Below the pieces are notes generated by a model. That model was not told where the DNA came from and did not search any database. It was given only the letters and a program-made list of their open reading frames with translations. The position numbers and the translations under genes were made by a program. Positions 6,322-12,337 of a DNA stretch of 12,337 nt are shown here, in pieces. The stretch is from Actinomycetes bacterium. Its GTDB lineage: Bacteria > Actinomycetota > Actinomycetes > Propionibacteriales > Propionibacteriaceae. The DNA is taken from positions 1 to 12,337 of the forward strand of contig WQUE01000156.1 of NCBI GenBank assembly GCA_009785885.1. The letters run 5' to 3'. Numbering within the stretch: the first letter of the stretch is position 1; every line of letters starts with the position of its first letter.

Positions 6322-8732
6322 GCGAGCCGAGCGTGGAAGCAACCGACCTGGTGACGCTCACCATCGACGGCACCGACGTGTCCGTGCCGAAGGGGGAGAT
6401 GGTCATCCGGGCGGCGGAGCAGTTGGGCGTCGCGGTTCCGCGGTTCTGCGACCACCCGCTGCTGGATCCCGTGGCGGCCTGCCGGGCGTGCCTGGTGGAC
6501 GTGCTGGACGCCGGCAACGGCCGTCCGATGAAGCCGCAGCCGGCGTGCGCCCTCGAGGTGGCGCCCGGCATGAAGATCGCGACCGCCGCCTCCAGCCAGG
6601 TGGCGCGGGACATGCAGTCCGGCATCCTGGAGTTCCTGCTGATCAACCACCCGCTGGACTGCCCGATGTGCGACAAGGCCGGTGAGTGCCCGCTGCAGAA
6701 CCAGGCGGTCTCGCACGGCCCCCTGGAGTCCCGCTACGACGGCGCCAAGCGACGTTTCCCCAAGTCGTTACCTCTGTCGGCGCTCGTGCTGCTCGACCGG
6801 GAGCGGTGCGTCCTGTGCCAGCGCTGCACCCGGTTCTCCGAGCAGATCTCCGGTGATCCGCTGCTCGCGCTGGTCGAGCGCGGCGCGAAGAGCCAGATCG
6901 GCGCCGGGCCCGGCTGCGCCTACGACAGCTACTTCAGCGGCAACGTCGTGCAGATCTGTCCGGTGGGGGCGCTGACCAGCGCCGATTACCGCTTCCAGGC
7001 GCGCCCGGTCGACCTGGCGAGCACCCCGACGACGTGCGAGAACTGCGCCGCCGGCTGCGCCCTGCGTACCGACGCCCGCCACTACGCGGTGAAGCGGCGC
7101 CTCGCCGCGCCCGACCCGTCCGTCAACGACGACTGGAACTGCGACAAGGGGCGTTTCGCGTTCCGCAGTGGACACCTCGACGACCGGCTCACGACCCCGC
7201 TGATCCGGCGGGGCACGCGCCTGGAACCGGCGAGTTGGCCCGAGGCGCTGGACGCCGCCGCGCAGGGGCTGATGAAGGCACGCCGGTCCGTCGGCGTGCT
7301 GCCGGGCGGGCGCCTGACGCACGAGAACGCGCTGGCGTACTCCCGGTTCGCGCGGGCCGTCGTCGGCAACAACAACATCGACTTCCGGGCGCGGGCGATC
7401 TCCGAGGAGGAGACGACGTTCCTGACGTGGCTCGCCACGCGGAAGAACCCTGATTGGGTCGACTACCGGGCGCTGGATGCGGCCAAGCAGGTCGTGCTCG
7501 TGTGCCTGGAGCCCGAGGACGAGTGTCCGATGATCTTCCTGCGTCTGCGGAAGGCGTGGCGGCGCCGCGGCCTGCCGGTGACGACGATCGCCGCGTACGC
7601 CAGCCGGGGTTCCCACAAGATGGGCGCCCGCCTGCGGGCGACGCGGCCGGGCACGGAGGCGTCGGTGCTGCGGGGCATGGCCGACGCGGGCCAGCTCGAC
7701 GCGGGCACGATCGTGCTGCTCGGTGAGCGGGCGGCGCTCGCGCCGGGGCTGTTGAGCGAGGTGGCGCGACTGGCCGACGACGCGGGCCTGCGGTTCGCGT
7801 GGGTGCCGCGCCGGGCGGGCGAGATGGGCGCGTTGCAGGCCGGCTGCCTGCCGGGCCTGCTGCCGGCCGGGCATTCCGTGGCCGACGACAAGGCGAAGAT
7901 CGAGCTGGCCGCGATGTGGCACATGCCGATTCCCGACTCGCCCGGCCTGGACACGCAGGCGATGTTGGAGGCGGCGGCGGCGGGCAGCCTGTCGGCGCTG
8001 CTCGTCGGCGGGGTCGAGCCGGCGGACCTGCGGGATCCGGCGCTGGCGCACCGGGCGTTCGGCAAGGCGTACACGATCAGCCTGGAGCAGCGGGTCTCCG
8101 AGGTGACCCAGCTGGCGGACGTCGTGTTCCCGGTGGCCCTGCTGGAGGAGCAGGAGGGCACGTTCGTGAACTGGACGGCCGAGGCGCGCTCCGTCGGCCT
8201 GGTCAACCCACAGGCGGTCGCGCCGATGCCGGATGTGCGCGTCCTGAGCGCGCTCGCCCGGGCCATGGGCAAGCAGGTGGCGATGCGCAACATGCGCAAC
8301 CCCGCTCAGGCGCGGGCCATCTACGCGGAATTGGACGTGCGCCGCGGTATCCCGGCGCCCCGTCCCTCCGTGCGGCCGGGCCCGGCCGACGTGCCGCGGC
8401 TCGTGCTGGACAAGGACGTGATCGAGGTCACGCTCGCCGGCTGGCGGCAGCTGCTGGACGGCTCGCGGTGCTTGGACGGCGCGGACGCGCTGGTGGCGAC
8501 TGCCCCGGCGCCAGTGATGCGGCTGTCCGCGGTGACGGCGGCGAAGGTCGGCCTGTCGGCCGGCGCGGTGGCGACGCTGTCCGCCGGCGACAGCACGTGG
8601 ACCGGCCCGGTCGAGATCACCTCGATGGTGGACGACGTGGTGTGGATCCCGCTTCGCAGCGTGTCGGAGTGCGGACGACTGGATGCCCAACCGGGTGACC
8701 GGGTGCGGCTTGGCGCGGGAGGTGCGGCATGA
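6318..8732 (+). CDS. nuoG: NADH-quinone oxidoreductase subunit G
   Basis: The 75-kDa subunit (804 aa), the largest of the hydrophilic arm, relaying electrons from NuoF toward NuoI. An N-terminal [2Fe-2S] ferredoxin domain carries Cys44, Cys55, Cys58 and Cys77. Next comes the His-ligated cluster N5 (His111, Cys115, Cys118, Cys124), then N4 (Cys164, Cys167, Cys170, Cys214). Cys240, Cys243, Cys247 and Cys275 fit C-x2-C-x3-C-x27-C, the motif for the off-pathway cluster N7 found only in some bacteria. From about residue 280 it is a molybdopterin-oxidoreductase-like domain without visible metal-site function, containing EEQEGTFVNW at 610-619, and it ends in a beta-barrel-like segment. ATG at 6318 overlaps the nuoF stop, behind GGGAAGGGGG at 6301-6310. 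A formate dehydrogenase is excluded by context and cluster arrangement. Confidence 0.96.
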   Translation: MSEPSVEATDLVTLTIDGTDVSVPKGEMVIRAAEQLGVAVPRFCDHPLLDPVAACRACLVDVLDAGNGRPMKPQPACALEVAPGMKIATAASSQVARDMQSGILEFLLINHPLDCPMCDKAGECPLQNQAVSHGPLESRYDGAKRRFPKSLPLSALVLLDRERCVLCQRCTRFSEQISGDPLLALVERGAKSQIGAGPGCAYDSYFSGNVVQICPVGALTSADYRFQARPVDLASTPTTCENCAAGCALRTDARHYAVKRRLAAPDPSVNDDWNCDKGRFAFRSGHLDDRLTTPLIRRGTRLEPASWPEALDAAAQGLMKARRSVGVLPGGRLTHENALAYSRFARAVVGNNNIDFRARAISEEETTFLTWLATRKNPDWVDYRALDAAKQVVLVCLEPEDECPMIFLRLRKAWRRRGLPVTTIAAYASRGSHKMGARLRATRPGTEASVLRGMADAGQLDAGTIVLLGERAALAPGLLSEVARLADDAGLRFAWVPRRAGEMGALQAGCLPGLLPAGHSVADDKAKIELAAMWHMPIPDSPGLDTQAMLEAAAAGSLSALLVGGVEPADLRDPALAHRAFGKAYTISLEQRVSEVTQLADVVFPVALLEEQEGTFVNWTAEARSVGLVNPQAVAPMPDVRVLSALARAMGKQVAMRNMRNPAQARAIYAELDVRRGIPAPRPSVRPGPADVPRLVLDKDVIEVTLAGWRQLLDGSRCLDGADALVATAPAPVMRLSAVTAAKVGLSAGAVATLSAGDSTWTGPVEITSMVDDVVWIPLRSVSECGRLDAQPGDRVRLGAGGAA

Positions 8733-10081
8733 ACGACCCGTGGTGGATCGTCGTCATCAAGGTGGTCGGCGTCGTCGTCATCCTGTTGACGTGGACGATC
8801 TTCAACGTCTGGTACGAACGCCGGGTGCTCGGCAAGATGCAGCAGCGCCACGGCCCGATCATGAACGGCCCCAACGGGCTCGGCCAGGCGCTCGGCGACG
8901 GCATGAAGCTGCTGCTCAAGGAGGACTTCCGCCCGGCCCGCACCGACCCGCTCGTGTTCAACCTGGCGCCGTTCCTCACGGGCCTGGCGGCGTTCACGAT
9001 GTGGGGCGTGATCCCGCTGGGCGGGCAGGTCTCCATGTTCGGGCATGTGACACGCCTGCAGGTGTCGGACCTGCCGGTGGCGGTGCTGTTCATCATCGCG
9101 ATCGCGAGCCTCGGCATCTACGGTATCGTGCTCGCCGGCTGGGCCTCGAACGGCACGTACTCGCTGCTCGGCTCGATGCGCGCGACGGCGCAGATGATCA
9201 GCTACGAGGTGGCGATGGGCCTGTCGCTCGTCGCGGTGTTCATGTACGCCGGGTCGATGTCGACGAACCAGATCGTGGACGCACAGTCGACCTACATCGG
9301 GTTCTGGCGGTGGCACACGCAGCTGCCCGGATGGTATGCGGCGCTGCTGATCCCAAGCTTCCTGACGTACGTGATCAGCGCGTTCGGCGAGACGAACCGG
9401 TTGCCGTTCGACCTGGCCGAGTGCGAGACGGAGCTGGTCAGCGGCCACATCACCGACTACTCCGGTTTCCGCTACGCCGTGTTCTTCCTCGCCGAGTACA
9501 TCAACATGGGCACGGTCTCCGCGGTGGCGACGACGCTGTTCCTCGGCGGCTACCGGGCGCCCTGGCCGTTCAACGTCCTCCTGGACGGCCGGCTCGACCA
9601 GGGGTGGTTCACGATCATCTGGTTCGTGATCAAGGTGCAACTCCTCATCACCGTGTTCGTGTGGGTGCGCGCCGCGATACCGCGTTTCCGCTACGACCAG
9701 TTCATGAACCTCGGCTGGAAGATCCTCATCCCGTTCAACCTGGTGTGGGTGCTCGTCCTGTCCGTGTTCCGCGGCGGGCAGCGCGCGGGCTGGTTCACCC
9801 TTCCGGTCGTGGGTGTCGTGGTCGGCGCGATCCTCGTCTTGTTGCTGCTGACCATGTGGCGCTTGGACCAGCGCGACAAACGCGCGACGGCGGAGGCGAA
9901 AGCGGCGGCCGCCGCGGCCGCCTTGGTGCCGTTCGACGCGTTCGCGGGGGGCTATCCGGTGCCGCCACCGCTGGGTGACAAGGTGCCGCGCTTCGCGGAC
10001 ACCTACGATCCGGATCCAACGTCCGAGACGGCCCCGGCGCCACGACGCCAGATCGGGGCAGAACAGGGGGTGGCCCCGTGA
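8729..10081 (+). CDS. nuoH: NADH-quinone oxidoreductase subunit H
   Basis: Membrane subunit (450 aa; E. coli about 325) that anchors the peripheral arm and forms the quinone entry channel and start of the E-channel. Eight or nine hydrophobic helices run from residue 5 to about 378. Recognisable motifs are ERRVLGKMQQR (30-40), KLLLKEDFRPARTD (60-73), GETNRLPFDLAECETELVSG (220-239) and YDQFMNLGWKILIP (322-335). Two normally invariant loops vary: HGPIMNGP at 41-48 instead of IGPNxxGP, and LPFDLAECE instead of APFDLPEAE. After the last helix is a cytoplasmic tail of about 70 residues, with an alanine run (392-398) and FAGGYPVPPPLG (405-416), a type of tail I recall from actinobacterial NuoH. ATG at 8729 overlaps the nuoG stop, behind GGGAGGTG at 8717-8724. 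The stop overlaps nuoI. Confidence 0.96.
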   Translation: MNDPWWIVVIKVVGVVVILLTWTIFNVWYERRVLGKMQQRHGPIMNGPNGLGQALGDGMKLLLKEDFRPARTDPLVFNLAPFLTGLAAFTMWGVIPLGGQVSMFGHVTRLQVSDLPVAVLFIIAIASLGIYGIVLAGWASNGTYSLLGSMRATAQMISYEVAMGLSLVAVFMYAGSMSTNQIVDAQSTYIGFWRWHTQLPGWYAALLIPSFLTYVISAFGETNRLPFDLAECETELVSGHITDYSGFRYAVFFLAEYINMGTVSAVATTLFLGGYRAPWPFNVLLDGRLDQGWFTIIWFVIKVQLLITVFVWVRAAIPRFRYDQFMNLGWKILIPFNLVWVLVLSVFRGGQRAGWFTLPVVGVVVGAILVLLLLTMWRLDQRDKRATAEAKAAAAAAALVPFDAFAGGYPVPPPLGDKVPRFADTYDPDPTSETAPAPRRQIGAEQGVAP

Positions 10082-10638
10082 GTGCCGTGAGTGGTTTCCG
10101 GATCACGTTGCGCACGTTCTTCCGGCGTGCGTTCACGCAGCGCTACCCCCAGAAGGGGCAGAAGAAGGTGCAGGCGCCGCGCTTCCACGGCCGTCACCAG
10201 CTGAACCGCTGGCCGGACGGCCTCGAGAAGTGCGTCGGCTGCGAGCTGTGCGCCTGGGCATGCCCGGCCGATGCGATCTATGTCGAGGCGGGGGAGAACA
10301 CAGACGCGGAGCGCTACTCGCCCGGCGAGCGCTACGGCCGCGTGTACCAGATCAACTACACGCGATGCATCTTCTGCGGTCTGTGCATCGAGGCGTGCCC
10401 CACACGGGCGCTGACGATGACCGGCGACTTCGAGCTGGCCGATCGCAGTCGGGCATCGCTGATCTACGAGAAGGACCGGCTGCTCGCCCCGCTGTCGGCC
10501 GGGATGGCGGCCCCGCCGCATCCCCGGATGCTCGGCGCCGACGAGCACGACTACTACACGGGCCTGCCCGCCAGCGGCGAGCCCGACCGGCGCGTCCCCG
10601 GGGCGCTCGATCCGGCGCATGCAGGAGGTGCGAAGTGA
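10078..10638 (+). CDS. nuoI: NADH-quinone oxidoreductase subunit I
   Basis: The 23-kDa ferredoxin-like subunit (186 aa) carrying [4Fe-4S] clusters N6a and N6b, which pass electrons to N2 in NuoB. Two complete CxxCxxCxxxCP motifs are present: Cys52, Cys55, Cys58, Cys62 and Cys97, Cys100, Cys103, Cys107. The N-terminal 45 residues, with RTFFRRAFTQRYP and RFHGRHQLNR, form the basic amphipathic region that lies on the membrane against NuoH. The C-terminal 60 residues are a hydrophilic extension with HDYYTGLPA. The GTG at 10078 overlaps the nuoH stop (GTGA), with CAGGGGG at 10064-10070; a GTG at 10087 is an alternative three codons in. The stop overlaps the nuoJ start. Confidence 0.95.
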   Translation: MSAVSGFRITLRTFFRRAFTQRYPQKGQKKVQAPRFHGRHQLNRWPDGLEKCVGCELCAWACPADAIYVEAGENTDAERYSPGERYGRVYQINYTRCIFCGLCIEACPTRALTMTGDFELADRSRASLIYEKDRLLAPLSAGMAAPPHPRMLGADEHDYYTGLPASGEPDRRVPGALDPAHAGGAK

Positions 10639-11537
10639 TACCGCTGATCACCGGGGCCCAGATCACGTTCTGGGTCGTCGCGCCGATCTCGGCCGTGGCG
10701 GGCCTGGGCGTCATCCTGGCACGCCGCATCGTCCACGCGGCGTTGAGCCTGGCCGCCCTGATGATCGGGCTCGGCGTCCTGTACGCCACGCTGGACGCGC
10801 CGTTCCTGTTCGTGGCCCAGCTGATCGTCTACCTCGGTTCCGTGATGATGGTGTTCGTGTTCGCGATGATGCTGATCGGCATCGACACCACCGAGGATCT
10901 GCGCGAGACGATCAAGGGCCATCGCATCCTGTCCGTGACCATCGCCGTATGCCTCGCGGCGGTACTCGTCGTGGCCGTCGCGCAGGGGTTCAGCGGATCG
11001 CCGGTCGGGCTGGCCGGTGCGAATACCGCCCAGGGGGGCAACGCCCAGGGCGTCGCCATCCTGCTGTTCAGCCGGTATGTGCTGGCGTTCGAGGCGACCG
11101 CGGCCCTGGTCATCACCGCCGCCCTCGGCGCGATGGTGCTGGCCCACCGCGAGCGACTGGCCCCCAAGACGACGCAGAAGACGTACGCCGATGCGCGCAT
11201 GCGGGCCTACGCGACCCGCGGCACCTCGCTCGGCCCGTTGCCCGGGTCCGGCGTGTACGCCCGCCACAACTCCGTCGACTATCCGGGCCTGCTCCCCGAC
11301 GGCACGGTGGCCCCGGCCTCCGTCTCGCCGGCGCTGCAGCAGCGCGGCCAGTCGGTGCTTGACCCGCGCCAGCTGTCCCGGCCCGTGATCGAGGCGCACA
11401 ACGAGCTGATGGAGGCGCGCGCGGAACTCACCGGCGAGGCGTATGACGCCATCGAACTGCCCCCACCGCCGGGCGAGATGCCCGCCGCCATCGGCACCCC
11501 GGCCGGTGAGACGTCTGAGGGGGGAGAGGCGCGATGA
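10635..11537 (+). CDS. nuoJ: NADH-quinone oxidoreductase subunit J
   Basis: Membrane subunit (300 aa; E. coli about 184) in the E-channel region between NuoH and NuoK. Five predicted helices lie at about 10-29, 35-52, 56-81, 99-118 and 147-169. The third contains VYLGSVMMVFVFAMML, with the conserved Tyr66 and the pi-bulge segment linked to conformational coupling. Residues 171-300 form a hydrophilic extension, including SGVYARHNSVDYPGLLPDG at about 206-224 and a Pro/Glu-rich end; similar tails occur in actinobacterial NuoJ. The GTG at 10635 overlaps the nuoI stop and sits four bases after a near-perfect ribosome site AGGAGGTG at 10623-10630, which fixes the start. The stop overlaps nuoK. Confidence 0.94.
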   Translation: MIPLITGAQITFWVVAPISAVAGLGVILARRIVHAALSLAALMIGLGVLYATLDAPFLFVAQLIVYLGSVMMVFVFAMMLIGIDTTEDLRETIKGHRILSVTIAVCLAAVLVVAVAQGFSGSPVGLAGANTAQGGNAQGVAILLFSRYVLAFEATAALVITAALGAMVLAHRERLAPKTTQKTYADARMRAYATRGTSLGPLPGSGVYARHNSVDYPGLLPDGTVAPASVSPALQQRGQSVLDPRQLSRPVIEAHNELMEARAELTGEAYDAIELPPPPGEMPAAIGTPAGETSEGGEAR

Positions 11538-11833
11538 ACCTCAACGACTACCTGATCCTGTCCGCCGTTCTGTTCTCGATCGGCCTGACGGGGGTGCTGA
11601 TCCGCCGGAACGCGCTCGTCGTCTTCATGTCGATCGAGCTGATGCTGAACGCCGCGAATCTCATGCTGGTCACCGCCGCGAAACAGCACGGTGACCTGTC
11701 CGGCCAGGTCGCCTCCTTCTTCGTGATGGTCGTGGCCGCCGCCGAAGTGGTGGTCGGACTGGCCATCGTGATCACAATCTTCCGCAGCCGCCACACCGGC
11801 AGCGTGGACGAATCCAACCTGCTGAGCCGGTGA
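11534..11833 (+). CDS. nuoK: NADH-quinone oxidoreductase subunit K
   Basis: Small membrane subunit (99 aa, the usual family length), homologous to MrpC of Na+/H+ antiporters. Three helices lie at about 5-23, 28-48 and 59-82. The two key membrane-embedded glutamates are present: Glu35 in SIELMLNAANL and Glu71 in AAAEVVVGLAI, corresponding to E. coli Glu36 and Glu72 of the proton path. ATG at 11534 overlaps the nuoJ stop (ATGA), behind GGGGAGAGG at 11521-11529. A 10-nt gap follows before nuoL, the only non-overlapping junction after A/B. Confidence 0.97.
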   Translation: MNLNDYLILSAVLFSIGLTGVLIRRNALVVFMSIELMLNAANLMLVTAAKQHGDLSGQVASFFVMVVAAAEVVVGLAIVITIFRSRHTGSVDESNLLSR

Positions 11834-11843
11834 GGGGGCAACG

Positions 11844-12337
11844 ATGACGACGCTTCTGGAACTCACCCCCGTGGCCGCCACGGGACTGTTCAGCTACGCC
11901 TGGATCATGATCGCCGCGCCGCTGCTGGTTGCGCTCGTGCTGCTGGTGCTCGGCCGACGCGCCGACGCGTGGGGGCACCTGCTCGGCATCGCCGGCCCGC
12001 TCGTGTCCCTGGTCGTCGCCGGGACGCTGTTCGCGCAGCTGCTCGGGACGGACGCCGCGGACCGGGCCGTCTCCGTGCCCGTGTACCGGTGGCTCGCCGC
12101 CGGGACGTGGACGATCGACGTGAAGCTGCTCGTCGATCCGTTGTCGATCCTGTTCGCGCTGCTGGTCAGCGGGGTCGGCAGCGTGATCTTCATCTACTCG
12201 ATCGGCTACATGGCCCACGACGAGGGCCGCCGGCGTTTCTTCGGTTTCCTCAACCTGTTCGCCGCCGCGATGCTCACGCTCGTCCTCGGCGGCAACTACG
12301 TGATGGTGTTCATCGGCTGGGAGGGCGTGGGGCTCGC
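11844..12337 (+). CDS. nuoL: NADH-quinone oxidoreductase subunit L (3' truncated)
   Basis: First 164 complete codons of the largest antiporter-like subunit, which would normally be 600-660 residues; the rest lies beyond the window edge. The translation starts MTTLLELTPV and shows hydrophobic helices at about 18-37, 45-67, 97-120 and 132-156. The family landmarks VDPLSILFALLVSGVGS (97-113), YSIGYMAHDEGRRRFF (118-133) and FIGWEGVGL (156-164) are clear. Glu160 corresponds to the conserved transmembrane-helix-5 glutamate (E. coli NuoL Glu144) of the proton channel. ATG at 11844 lies five bases after GAGGGGG at 11832-11838, which overlaps the nuoK stop. MrpA and NuoM/NuoN are related families, but position directly after nuoK settles it. 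Confidence 0.95.
   Translation, partial: MTTLLELTPVAATGLFSYAWIMIAAPLLVALVLLVLGRRADAWGHLLGIAGPLVSLVVAGTLFAQLLGTDAADRAVSVPVYRWLAAGTWTIDVKLLVDPLSILFALLVSGVGSVIFIYSIGYMAHDEGRRRFFGFLNLFAAAMLTLVLGGNYVMVFIGWEGVGL

Noticed and set aside
4627..6342. Long minus-strand open frame (571 codons) opposite nuoF and part of nuoE
   Set aside because: Low-complexity Arg/His/Val-rich translation with no family features, antisense to well-defined genes.
6768..8690. Long open reading frame on the minus strand (640 codons) opposite nuoG
   Set aside because: Its product is Arg/His/Gln-rich without recognisable domains. It is the expected shadow of a high-GC gene with biased third positions, and nuoG on the other strand has complete motifs.
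1..12337. Signs of a novel defence, mobile or regulatory system, CRISPR array, tRNA or insertion sequence
   Set aside because: The window is almost fully occupied by conserved complex I genes. No repeat arrays, transposase-like genes, RNA-gene folds or composition breaks were seen.

Overview
The window is one stretch of high-GC DNA, coding throughout on the + strand. It carries the first twelve genes (nuoA to nuoL, the last cut by the window edge) of an operon for the 14-subunit proton-pumping NADH:quinone oxidoreductase (respiratory complex I). Just upstream is the 3' part of a geranylgeranyl-reductase-family FAD oxidoreductase gene. The strong G/C bias at third codon positions, frequent GTG starts, separate nuoC and nuoD genes, long C-terminal tails on NuoE, NuoF, NuoH, NuoI and NuoJ, and a geranylgeranyl reductase before nuoA all point to an actinobacterium. 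I cannot place it more finely from the sequence alone.

Layout: positions 1-918 hold the truncated reductase gene. Positions 919-1040 are the only intergenic region of note, with a GC-rich hairpin right after the reductase stop, a 9-bp direct repeat, a weak -10-like hexamer and a Shine-Dalgarno that favours a nuoA start at 1041. From 1041 the genes run nuoA, B, C, D, E, F, G, H, I, J, K and L. Only the A/B (20 nt) and K/L (10 nt) junctions have gaps. All nine junctions from B/C to J/K are 4-nt ATGA or GTGA overlaps. No stretch longer than about 120 bases lacks a gene. I saw no RNA gene, mobile element, CRISPR array or frameshift.

How the genes work together: NuoE, NuoF and NuoG form the NADH-oxidising arm (FMN plus a chain of Fe-S clusters). 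NuoB, NuoC, NuoD and NuoI carry electrons to the quinone site between NuoB, NuoD and NuoH. NuoA, NuoH, NuoJ, NuoK and NuoL are membrane subunits that couple this to proton pumping. nuoM and nuoN are expected beyond the right edge. The metal ligands and key acidic residues are present in every subunit, so the enzyme looks functional. The upstream reductase may saturate isoprenoid double bonds of menaquinone, the likely electron acceptor.

This is a well-known system, not a new one. The points worth a second look are details: unusual residues around the quinone cavity in NuoD and NuoH, a strongly acidic N-terminal extension on NuoD, a Pro/Ala-rich basic tail on NuoF, the retained N7 cluster motif in NuoG, the unbroken run of overlapping genes, and the small control region before nuoA.
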